Positions 52,328-60,463 of a stretch of 64,000 nt of DNA are shown piece after piece. Source of the DNA: Candidatus Brachythrix odensensis (GTDB lineage: Bacteria > Chloroflexota > Anaerolineae > J036 > Brachytrichaceae); the NCBI GenBank assembly GCA_016714465.1, contig JADKDT010000012.1:29104-93103 (forward strand), in the 5' to 3' direction. The translations under genes and the position numbers were made by a program. The notes beneath the pieces were generated by a model. It did no database searches and was not told the origin of the DNA. It saw only the letters and a program-made list of their open reading frames with translations. Position 1 is the stretch's first letter. Every line of letters begins with the position of its first letter.

Positions 52328-53629
52328 ATGAACGCAAAGCAACTTACCCGATCGTTGATCGCCGCCGGTCTGCTCATGGGCAGCGTCGCCTGTGGCGGGC
52401 AAGCCGCCGCGCCCGCGCCGGCCGCTGCCACCAAGGCTCCGGCGCCGCCGACGGTCGCCGCGCCCGCCGAATTCACCTTTACCGGCTGGGCGATCAACGA
52501 GGGCGCGTCCAAGGACGTCGTCACCGGCTACATGAAGGCCTATGGCGCCTCCAAGAATGCGGTGATCAAAGAGCAGCCGTATCCGTTTGGCGAGGAGCTC
52601 AACCAGCTCGTGCTGCAGGCCAGCGGCGGCTCGGCCCAGGGCGCCGCCCAGCTCGACATCGCCTGGCTCGCCACGATGGCGGCAACGGGCAAGCTGAAGG
52701 ATCTCTCGGCCTACGCCAAGGATCGCGGCTATACCCAGGCCGGCCTGCTCTCGGGCCAGATCAAGGGCGTGCAGTACGGCCTGCCCTGGACGACCGGCTC
52801 GATCGGCCTGGCCGCCAACAAGCAGCTCCTGGACGCGGCTGGCGTAACGAGCATGCCCAAGACAGTGGCCGAGTTCGAAGCCGCCCTGCTCAAGATCAAG
52901 AAGTCCAACCCCGATGTCATCCCCTATGCCGGGATGACCGCCGCCGCCCAGCTCAAGGACATCCTGTTCTGGATCTGGACCTTTGGCGGGACCGTCATTG
53001 ACGACAAGGGCAATGTCACCCTGGGCGACGCGGGCAGCGTGGCCGCCCTCGAGTGGTACAAGAGCCTGCTGGACCGCGGCCTGATGAACAAGGAGATGGA
53101 CCGTTTCACCGCGCGCCAGCTCTTCTCGCAGGGAAAGGTTGCCTTCTACGATGACGCCATCGTCATGAAGGGCATCGTCACCAAGGATTCGCCGGTCAAG
53201 AACCTGGGCGACCTGATCGTGCCGGTGGCCCGCCCCGTGCTCAAGGAAGGCGACGCGCCCCAGGCCTTGCTGTGGGGCCATATCGTCGTCGTGTTCGAGG
53301 GCAAGAATGCCGATGCCGCCGCCCAGTGGGCGCAGCACCTGACCTCGGACCTCGGCACGACCACCAACTACTTCGAGAAGCTGGCCCTGCCGCCGACGAC
53401 CGATGCGGCCCTGAAGGCTGATCTGGTCAAGAAGGACACGTTCACTTCCGACTGGTCGTCGAAGATCACCGCAAGCGCCAAGGCGAATCCGTTCGCCCTC
53501 TACGCGGCCTCGGCCCGGATGGAGTCGATCCTGACCGAGCGGGTGAACGCATATCTGGTCGGCTCGGTGCCGACGGCCAAGGCCGCCCTGGACAAGGCCG
53601 CCGCGGACATCACGCCGTTGCTAAAATAG
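52328..53629 (+). CDS. Extracellular sugar-binding lipoprotein
   Basis: A 433-residue type 1 solute-binding protein. A signal peptide ending at the lipobox (SVAC, Cys22) is followed by an Ala/Pro linker and a two-lobe binding fold (MAATGKLKDLSAYAKDRGYT, WTTGSIGLAANKQLLDAAGV). The ribosome-binding site is AAAGGAGA. It lies third in the LacI-controlled operon. In contrast to the first transporter here the binding protein is encoded last. A terminator-like hairpin follows, which may set its high expression apart from the oxidoreductase gene. Confidence 0.94.
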   Translation: MNAKQLTRSLIAAGLLMGSVACGGQAAAPAPAAATKAPAPPTVAAPAEFTFTGWAINEGASKDVVTGYMKAYGASKNAVIKEQPYPFGEELNQLVLQASGGSAQGAAQLDIAWLATMAATGKLKDLSAYAKDRGYTQAGLLSGQIKGVQYGLPWTTGSIGLAANKQLLDAAGVTSMPKTVAEFEAALLKIKKSNPDVIPYAGMTAAAQLKDILFWIWTFGGTVIDDKGNVTLGDAGSVAALEWYKSLLDRGLMNKEMDRFTARQLFSQGKVAFYDDAIVMKGIVTKDSPVKNLGDLIVPVARPVLKEGDAPQALLWGHIVVVFEGKNADAAAQWAQHLTSDLGTTTNYFEKLALPPTTDAALKADLVKKDTFTSDWSSKITASAKANPFALYAASARMESILTERVNAYLVGSVPTAKAALDKAAADITPLLK

Positions 53630-53660
53630 ACGAGCGCCGCGAGAAACCATTACGAAGCTG

Positions 53661-53691
53661 CAGACGGCGCTCTCCAAAGGGGCGCCGTCTG
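53661..53691 (+). terminator. Hairpin after the binding-protein gene
   Basis: CAGACGGCGC (53661-53670) pairs with GCGCCGTCTG (53682-53691) around an 11-base loop. It lies between the binding-protein and FAD-oxidoreductase genes, without a clear T-run; partial termination is plausible. Confidence 0.6.
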
Positions 53692-53708
53692 TGCGCGAGG
53701 CCCACACC

Positions 53709-55991
53709 ATGATTGTCGAAAATCCAGCAGCCAGCAGAGATCCGAAGACCGAGCGCATCGCCTGCGACCTCGTCATCGTCGGCGGCGGGATGTCCGGGAC
53801 GTGCTGCGCCATCACCGCCGCCCGCCTGGGTGTCCGCGTGACCCTGATCCAGGACCGCCCGGTGCTGGGCGGCAACGCCTCGAGCGAGATGCGGCTGTGG
53901 ATCCTGGGCGCGACCTCGCATATGGGCAACAACAATCGCTGGTCGCGCGAGGGCGGCGTCATCGACGAGCTCCTGATCGAGAACCTGTATCGCAACCCGG
54001 AAGGCAATCCGTTGATCTTCGACACGATCCTGCTCGAGAAGGTCATCGAGGAGCCGAATATCCGGCTGCTGTTGAACACGGTCGTGTTCGAGGTGTCCAA
54101 ACGCGACGCCGACACGATCGCGGGCGTGCGAGCGTTTTGCAGCCAGAACTCGACCGAGTATCGCGTGTCTGCTCCGCTGTTTGCGGACGCCTCGGGCGAT
54201 GGCGTGGTCGGCTTTATGGCCGGCGCGGCATTTCGGATGGGCGCCGAGACCGAGCAGGAATTCGGCGAGAAGCTCGCCCCCGACCAGAGCTACGGTGAGT
54301 TGCTGGGCCACACGCTGTATTTCTACAGCAAGGACACCGGCAAGCCGGTCACCTTTGTCCCGCCCAGCTTCGCGCTGGACGACATCACCAAGATCCCGCG
54401 TTTCCGCAGCTTTGCCCCGCGCGAGGACGGCTGCCGGCTGTGGTGGATCGAATACGGCGGGCGCATGGACACCGTCCACGACACCGAGCAGATCAAGTGG
54501 GAGTTGTGGAAGATCATCTACGGGGTGTGGCACTACTTCAAGAATTCGGGCAAGTTTCCGGAGGCCGAGAACCTGACCCTCGAGTGGGTGGGTCATTTCC
54601 CGGGCAAACGCGAGAGCCGGCGCTTCGAAGGCGACTACATGCTCACCCAGCGGGATGTGATCGAGCAGCGCCTGCACCCCGACGCGGTCGCGCACGGCGG
54701 CTGGGCGGTCGATCTGCACCCGGCTGATGGCATCTACAGCGACAAGCCGTCCTGCAACCAGTGGCACGCCCGGGGCGTGTATCAAATTCCGTATCGCTGC
54801 CTCTACAGCCGGAATATCAACAACTTGTTTCTGGTCGGGCGGATCCTGAGCGCCTCGCATGTGGCGTTTGGCTCGACCCGGGTTCAGGCCACCCTGTCGG
54901 CCTGCGCCCAGGCCGTCGCGGTGGCGGCCTCGGACTGCCTCACGCAGGCGCTCCAACCACGCGATCTGACGGAGCCTGGCCGGATGGCGGCCCTGCAGCG
55001 CGGCCTGCAGCGCCTGGGCCAGTTCATCCCCGAGGTCGTGGCCCGCGATGACGCCGACCTGGCTCAGACGGCCCGCGTCCGGGCGAGCAGCGCCCTCAGA
55101 CTGTCAGTGTTGCCCGCGGACGGGCCGCTGCTGCCGCTCATCGATTCATGGGCCCAGTTGCTGCCGCTGCCGGCCGGGCCGGCGCCGCGGATGACATTCT
55201 TCGCCCGGGTTGCGGCCCCGACGACATTGACGGTTGAGTTGCGCACAAGCAATCGGCCCACGAACTACACCCCGGACGTGTTGCTGGCGACGCGCGAGAT
55301 CGCGCTTGCGGCTGGGGAATCGGAGATCGCCCTGGATTTCGGCGTTTCCATCGACCAGGCCCGGTATTGCTTTGTGACGTTTGTCAAGAATCCGCAGGTT
55401 CAGATGCGCACAACGGAGCAACGCATCACCGGCCTGCTGGCGGTCGCCAATCGCTTCAACAAGTCGGTGGCCACCTCGAGCCGGCAGGAGCCTCCGGCCG
55501 GGCGTGACATCGGGGTCGAGGCCTTTGAGTTCTGGACCCCGCAGCGGCGCCCGGAGGGCCGGAATCTGGCCTTGCGGATCGAGCCAGCGCTGGACGTGTT
55601 CGGCCCAGAGCAGGCCGTCAATGGCCTGGCGCGGCCGACCCGCGCGCCAAACGCGTGGGTGGCCGACCTGGACGATGCCAAGCCCGCGATAACGCTGGCG
55701 TGGGCGTCGCCGCAGCCGATCCGCCGGATCGAACTCAGCTTCGACACGGACTTTGATCATCCGCTCGAGCATGTGCTGATGGGCCATCCTGAACGGGTCA
55801 TGCCGTTCTGCGTGAAGGCATTTCAGATTTGCGCCGACGGGCGGGAGGTGGCCAGCGTGACGGACAATCATCAGACGCGGCGGATCGTCGACCTGGCGGC
55901 GCCGCTGACGACATCCAGCCTGACGATCGCGCTGGAAGGCTCGCCCGGCGCGCCCCCGCCGGCCCTGTTCGAGGTGCGCTGTTACGGATAA
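53709..55991 (+). CDS. FAD-dependent oxidoreductase with C-terminal carbohydrate-binding-like region
   Basis: About 760 residues. The N-terminal FAD-binding motif is DLVIVGGGMSGTCCAITAAR (about 20-39), then QDRPVLGGNASSEMRL and FADASGDGVVGFMAG, as in the FAD_oxidored family. The C-terminal third (after about 460) has two beta-rich regions, the last like a galactose-binding fold (DLDDAKPAITLAWASPQPIR). I chose ATG 53709 with GAGG before it; a GTG at 53691 is also open. It is the last gene of the transporter operon and may oxidise a sugar. The substrate is unknown. Confidence 0.85.
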   Translation: MIVENPAASRDPKTERIACDLVIVGGGMSGTCCAITAARLGVRVTLIQDRPVLGGNASSEMRLWILGATSHMGNNNRWSREGGVIDELLIENLYRNPEGNPLIFDTILLEKVIEEPNIRLLLNTVVFEVSKRDADTIAGVRAFCSQNSTEYRVSAPLFADASGDGVVGFMAGAAFRMGAETEQEFGEKLAPDQSYGELLGHTLYFYSKDTGKPVTFVPPSFALDDITKIPRFRSFAPREDGCRLWWIEYGGRMDTVHDTEQIKWELWKIIYGVWHYFKNSGKFPEAENLTLEWVGHFPGKRESRRFEGDYMLTQRDVIEQRLHPDAVAHGGWAVDLHPADGIYSDKPSCNQWHARGVYQIPYRCLYSRNINNLFLVGRILSASHVAFGSTRVQATLSACAQAVAVAASDCLTQALQPRDLTEPGRMAALQRGLQRLGQFIPEVVARDDADLAQTARVRASSALRLSVLPADGPLLPLIDSWAQLLPLPAGPAPRMTFFARVAAPTTLTVELRTSNRPTNYTPDVLLATREIALAAGESEIALDFGVSIDQARYCFVTFVKNPQVQMRTTEQRITGLLAVANRFNKSVATSSRQEPPAGRDIGVEAFEFWTPQRRPEGRNLALRIEPALDVFGPEQAVNGLARPTRAPNAWVADLDDAKPAITLAWASPQPIRRIELSFDTDFDHPLEHVLMGHPERVMPFCVKAFQICADGREVASVTDNHQTRRIVDLAAPLTTSSLTIALEGSPGAPPPALFEVRCYG

Positions 55992-56009
55992 CGAAATCGA
56001 CAAAAGAAG

Positions 56010-56113
56010 TCGGCGCGAATCTGCGTAATCTGTGGATAGATCCAGGTCCAAACCCGCGCGGTTCGTCACGGGCGCGTCAGGTTTTGTCCGCAGATTACGC
56101 AGATTCGCGCCGA
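56010..56113. repeat. Dispersed inverted repeat, family D (CCGCAGATTACGCAGATT)
   Basis: The arms 56010-56036 and 56087-56113 pair with one mismatch. The 50-base loop is similar to that of the copy at 60308-60392. The following bases to 56230 carry more fragments of the same kind (CGGATTACACGG, CGGATTACGCGG) and no gene. Confidence 0.8.
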
Positions 56114-56251
56114 TTTAGATCACGGATTACACGGCGAAGACGGATTACGCGGAATATTTCGCGCTGTTCCGTGGAAGCTGCTGAATCCGTGTCATCCGCG
56201 ATTCAGACAGGCGCGCTTAATCCGTGATCCGGCGCTATCATCCTCCTCGAC

Positions 56252-57820
56252 ATGAACCCCATCGAACTGGACGGCGCGTCCCTCACGGTCGATCAACTGC
56301 TCGCGGTGGCGCAGGACGGGGCGCCCGTGGCCCTGTCCGCCGAGGCCCGGGCGAAAGTGGCCCGGGCGGCCGAGGCGGTTGAGACCCTGCTCGCCCGGGG
56401 CGAGATCGCGTATGGCATCACGACCGGCTTTGGCGCGTTCAAGGACCGCCTCATCCCGCGCGAGCAGGTCCGCGAGCTGCAACGGAATATCCTGATCAGC
56501 CACGCGGTCGGGGTGGGCGAGCCCTTCGACGCGGTCATGACCCGGGCGATCATGCTGGTCCGGGCCAACACCCTCGCCCGCGGCCACTCCGGCATCCGGG
56601 TCGAGACCCTGCAATTGCTGCTCGACCTGCTCAACAAGAACGTCCTGCCGGTCATCCCGCGCAAGGGCTCGCTGGGCGCCAGCGGCGACCTGGCCCCGCT
56701 TGCCCACATGGCCCTGGTCCTGATCGGCGAAGGCGAGGCGGTTTTCGAGGACGTTCGGATGGGCAGCGCCGACGCGCTGGCCAAAGCCGGGCTCGGGCCG
56801 GTGAGCCTGGCCGCCAAGGAAGGCCTGGCCCTCACCAACGGCACGGCGGTGATGTGCGCCCTGGCCGCCCTGGCCTCGGTCCGCGCCCACCGGCTGGGGC
56901 AATCGGCTGACATCGTCGCCGCGCTCACGGTCGAGGCCCTGAATGGCACAACGGTCGCCTTTGACGAGCGGATCCACCGCCTGCGCCCGCACCCGCAGCA
57001 GATCAACTGCGCGGCGTATCTGCGCTCCCTGCTGGCCGGGAGCGAGCTCGTGCGCGGCCACGACTCGACCAATGTGCAGGACGCCTACACCTTGCGCTGC
57101 ATCCCCCAGGTCCACGGCGCCATCCGGGATGCGATCGCCTATCTGCGCTGGGTGACCGACATCGAGCTCAACTCGGTGACCGACAACCCGCTGATCTTCC
57201 TGGGCGATGATGGCGCGATCGAAGTGCTCTCGGGCGGGAACTTCCACGGCGAGCCGCTGGCGGTGGCGATGGACTATCTCGGTTTTGCGCTGGCCGACCT
57301 GGGCAACATCTCCGAGCGGCGGGTGATGCGCCTGACCGACGAGGCCAGCAACACCCGGACCCTGCCGGCCTTTCTGACCGAGCAGGGCGGGCTGAACAGC
57401 GGTTTCATGATCACCCAGTACACCGCCGCCGCGCTGGCGACTGAAAACAAGATCCTTGCCCATCCCGCCAGCGCCGACACCATCCCGACCTCGGCCAATG
57501 TCGAGGACCACGTCAGCATGGGCTGCACCAGCGGGCTCAAGCTGCATCAGATTCTGGATAACGTTGAACAGATCGTCGGGATCGAATACCTGGCCGCCGC
57601 CCAGGGCGTGGATTTCCGCTTGAAGCGAATGGGAGCCGCCAAACACCAGGGGATTGGCACCGCCGCCGCCTACGCGCTCATTCGCCAGAGCGTGCCCTTC
57701 ATCGAGCGCGACACGCTGATGTATCCCCACCTTGAAACTGGCCGGCGGCTCGTGGCCGACGGTGCGCTGACCCGGGCCGTTGATGCCGCCTGCGAGGATT
57801 GCTGGAGTATGACCCCGTGA
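56252..57820 (+). CDS. hutH: Histidine ammonia-lyase
   Basis: A 522-residue enzyme of the aromatic ammonia-lyase family that converts L-histidine to urocanate and ammonia. The MIO-forming triplet Ala143-Ser144-Gly145 lies in GSLGASGDLAPL; Tyr54 lies in EIAYGITTGFG. FGKxE-type residues and SVTDNPLIF are also present. The start is ATG 56252 with no obvious ribosome-binding site. The hutI start overlaps its stop. hutU is not in the window. Confidence 0.95.
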   Translation: MNPIELDGASLTVDQLLAVAQDGAPVALSAEARAKVARAAEAVETLLARGEIAYGITTGFGAFKDRLIPREQVRELQRNILISHAVGVGEPFDAVMTRAIMLVRANTLARGHSGIRVETLQLLLDLLNKNVLPVIPRKGSLGASGDLAPLAHMALVLIGEGEAVFEDVRMGSADALAKAGLGPVSLAAKEGLALTNGTAVMCALAALASVRAHRLGQSADIVAALTVEALNGTTVAFDERIHRLRPHPQQINCAAYLRSLLAGSELVRGHDSTNVQDAYTLRCIPQVHGAIRDAIAYLRWVTDIELNSVTDNPLIFLGDDGAIEVLSGGNFHGEPLAVAMDYLGFALADLGNISERRVMRLTDEASNTRTLPAFLTEQGGLNSGFMITQYTAAALATENKILAHPASADTIPTSANVEDHVSMGCTSGLKLHQILDNVEQIVGIEYLAAAQGVDFRLKRMGAAKHQGIGTAAAYALIRQSVPFIERDTLMYPHLETGRRLVADGALTRAVDAACEDCWSMTP

Positions 57821-59100
57821 GCCTCATCGACGCCGACCTGCTCATCGACAACGCCAGCCAGGTCGTGACCTGCGCCGGGCCGGCCCCCAAACGCGGGGCG
57901 GCCCTGGCCGATGCAGGCGTCATTCCGGGCGGGGCGGTCGCGGTCGCCGGCGGCGTCATCGTCGCGGTTGGCCCCGCGGCCGACGTCCGCGCGCGGGTGC
58001 GGGCCCGCGCGACCCTCGACGCGGGTGGCCGGGCGCTCATCCCCGGGCTGATCGACTGCCACACCCATCTGGTATATGGCGGCGACCGGGCCGGCGAGTT
58101 CGAGCTGCGCATTCGCGGGGCGAGCTATGTCGAGATCATGGCCGCCGGGGGCGGGATCCTCAACACGATGCGCCAGACCCGTGAAGCCAGCGCTGAAGCG
58201 CTGGCTTCACAAGCCGAGCCGCGCCTGCGTGAGATGGCCGCCAACGGCGCGACGACGGTCGAGATCAAGACCGGCTATGGCCTCGACCTCGAGAGCGAGC
58301 TGCGCATGCTGGCCGCCATTGCGCGCCTGGCCGCCCTGGGCGTATGCGAGATCGTCCCGACGGTGCTGGCCGCCCACACCGTCCCGCCCGAGTTCAAGGA
58401 CGACCCCGACGGCTACGTCGACGAGGTCGTCAGCCACATCCTGCCGGCGGCGGCGGCCTGGCACGCGGCCTCGCGCTTTGCCGCGCGCGGGATCCGGTTG
58501 GGGGTGGACGTGTTCTGCGAGAACCACGCCTTCACCGTCGCCCAGTCGCAGCGGGTGCTCGAGGCCGGCGCGCGGCTGGGGCTGGCGCCCAAGATCCATG
58601 TGGATCAATTTACATCGTTGGGCGGGGTGGAGATGGCTCTGGCGGCCGGGGCGCTCTCGTGCGACCACCTCGAGGCCACGACGCCCGCTGATGCCGCCCG
58701 CCTGGGCGCGAGCGGGGCAGCGGCGGTGGTGCTGCCGGCCTGCGCCTTCAACTTCGGCAACACCCAGTTCGCCGACGCGCGCGGGCTGGTCAACGCCGGC
58801 GCGGCCCTGGCCCTGGCCACCGACCACAACCCCGGCTCGGCGCCCTGCCTGTCGCTCCCGCTGGTCATGGCGATCGCCTGCCGCTACCAGCGCCTGCTCC
58901 CGGCCGAGGCCCTCAACGCCGTGACGATCAATGCCGCCCACGCCCTCGGCCTGGCCGACCGCATCGGCTCAATCGAGGTCGGCAAACGGGCCGATCTGCT
59001 CCTCCTCAAGGCGGCGGATTATCGGTCGCTGGCGTATGTGTTGGGGGACGATCCGTTGATAACGTTGGTAACGTTGATAACGTTGATAACGTTACCATGA
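57817..59100 (+). CDS. hutI: Imidazolonepropionase
   Basis: About 427 residues of the amidohydrolase superfamily, opening the imidazolone ring in histidine breakdown. Metal ligands lie in DCHTHLVYGG, VLAAHTVPPEF and ATDHNPGSA; FCENHAF carries the catalytic Glu. The start is GTG 57817, overlapping the hutH stop (GTGA). The last residues (LITLVTLITLITLP) are encoded by a family C repeat and replace the native tail. A perfect palindrome (58181-58210) lies inside the gene. Confidence 0.94.
   Translation: MSLIDADLLIDNASQVVTCAGPAPKRGAALADAGVIPGGAVAVAGGVIVAVGPAADVRARVRARATLDAGGRALIPGLIDCHTHLVYGGDRAGEFELRIRGASYVEIMAAGGGILNTMRQTREASAEALASQAEPRLREMAANGATTVEIKTGYGLDLESELRMLAAIARLAALGVCEIVPTVLAAHTVPPEFKDDPDGYVDEVVSHILPAAAAWHAASRFAARGIRLGVDVFCENHAFTVAQSQRVLEAGARLGLAPKIHVDQFTSLGGVEMALAAGALSCDHLEATTPADAARLGASGAAAVVLPACAFNFGNTQFADARGLVNAGAALALATDHNPGSAPCLSLPLVMAIACRYQRLLPAEALNAVTINAAHALGLADRIGSIEVGKRADLLLLKAADYRSLAYVLGDDPLITLVTLITLITLP
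58181..58210. repeat. Perfect 14 bp palindrome inside hutI
   Basis: GTGAAGCCAGCGCT (58181-58194) and its complement (58197-58210) are separated by two bases. It is translated in frame as REASAEALAS. Confidence 0.7.
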
Positions 59101-59120
59101 ACGTTACCAACGTTATCAAC
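59055..59120. repeat. Dispersed repeat, family C (GTTGATAACGTTGGTAACG units)
   Basis: Four direct units of (GTTGATAAC/GTTGGTAAC) followed by two units in reverse. The stop of hutI (59098-59100) lies at the centre of symmetry. The convergent hydrolase gene stops five bases further on. Confidence 0.8.
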
Positions 59121-59124
59121 GACC

Positions 59125-60186
59125 CTAAGAAATCCGCCGCGTAAACATCGCCATGAACGCGTCCGGCTTCTCGATGAAGGGTGAGTGGCCGGTGTCTTCC
59201 ATGACGACTTCCTCGAACTGCCCGTTGTCGGCGGCGTACTTCTCCAGCACGGCCCGGGTCTGGCTGACCATGGGCTGGGGCGGGTAGACGTCGTCGCCCG
59301 GCCAGCCAGGGACTACGCCGAGCTTGCCGAGGGTGCCCATGCAGAACAGCGACATGTCGCCGACGATCTGGTCGTGCGATCCGCGCACCCACAGGATCGG
59401 GGGCTTGGGAGTGCAGGCGATAAAACGTTGGACGCTGTCGCCGACATATTTGGGCGAGAGCGCGTTGGCTGGCCCGAGCACGCCGGGGGCGACATTGGGC
59501 CAGTTGGCCGAGGGCGTGAGATCACCGGGGTATTTGTCGGGCCCGATCTTCTCGCTGAGCAGCGAGGAGAGCAGGTCCTCCTCGCGCCGGGCCGTGAAGG
59601 GCGGCTTGAAGTAGAACGAGTTCATCACGATCCGCGGCGAGGCCTGCGGATTGTCGCTGCCACGATCGCCCTTGGCCACCAATGCGGCGAAGTTCGGATT
59701 GACCACCCCGCCGCCGCTGCCGGCGAAGTCGGGGTTGCACGGCGTGCCATCGAGGTCTTTGGTCCCGCCAAAGCCGTAGGGCGAGCCGGGCGCGACCAGC
59801 GTCGCCGATTGAATCGCGGCCGCGTCGGCGGCGATCAGCCACATGGCGATCGAACCGCCCAGCGAATGCCCGGCCAGGTGGTAGCGGGTGATGCCGAGCG
59901 CCTGCTTGAGCGCCAGCAGGTCATCGATCCAGTCGCCAAATCCGCGGGTGGCGTCGATGAGCTTGTCCTCGGTATCGCCATATCCGCGCAGGTCGGGGGC
60001 GATCCCGCGATACCCGGGCGGGAGCTTGGTCATCACTTCCTCCCAGAACGTAGCGGAGGAGGCGTTGCCGTGAATAAACAGGACGGGCCTGCCGTTGGTC
60101 GGGCCCGACATCAGCACATGCTGGCGCAGGCGGGGCGTGTCGACAAAGTTGGAGGTGATGCCAGGGAGGGTCGGGATCGTGCTCAT
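59125..60186 (-). CDS. Alpha/beta hydrolase
   Basis: A 353-residue alpha/beta hydrolase. The oxyanion segment FIHGNASSATFW, nucleophile serine in GHSLGGS, aspartate in GSHDQIVGD and histidine in TGHSPFIEKP form the set. The N-terminus has no signal peptide. It converges on hutI. The shape is close to haloalkane dehalogenase/epoxide hydrolase-like enzymes, but the nucleophile is serine, so an esterase or lactonase activity is more likely. Confidence 0.88.
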   Translation of the reverse strand: MSTIPTLPGITSNFVDTPRLRQHVLMSGPTNGRPVLFIHGNASSATFWEEVMTKLPPGYRGIAPDLRGYGDTEDKLIDATRGFGDWIDDLLALKQALGITRYHLAGHSLGGSIAMWLIAADAAAIQSATLVAPGSPYGFGGTKDLDGTPCNPDFAGSGGGVVNPNFAALVAKGDRGSDNPQASPRIVMNSFYFKPPFTARREEDLLSSLLSEKIGPDKYPGDLTPSANWPNVAPGVLGPANALSPKYVGDSVQRFIACTPKPPILWVRGSHDQIVGDMSLFCMGTLGKLGVVPGWPGDDVYPPQPMVSQTRAVLEKYAADNGQFEEVVMEDTGHSPFIEKPDAFMAMFTRRIS

Positions 60187-60230
60187 GGTTCTTATTGTGC
60201 CTCAGGTAGGGTTTCTGTAGATCACGGGAT

Positions 60231-60392
60231 TTATCCGCAGATTACGCAGATTTCCGCCGATTTGGATAGGTGACGACTTTATTCTTCGTGATTGCTCAGC
60301 CCAATTCATCCAAATCGGCGGAAATCTGCGTAATCTGCGGATAGATTCAGTTCCGAACCCGCTCGACCCGTCACGGACGCGGCGGGTTTTGT
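60231..60392. repeat. Dispersed inverted repeat, family D
   Basis: The arms 60231-60267 and 60308-60343 are complementary over about 36 bases. A further partial arm follows (from about 60390). The segment 60344-60392 matches the loop of the 56010 copy closely. It fills the space between the hydrolase gene and the acyl-CoA synthetase stop. Confidence 0.8.
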
Positions 60393-60463
60393 CCGCAGAT
60401 TCTCACCAATTTGGATAAATAACCTTCCCTTCTTCTGTTAGCTACGTTATGCCAGGCGACGCC

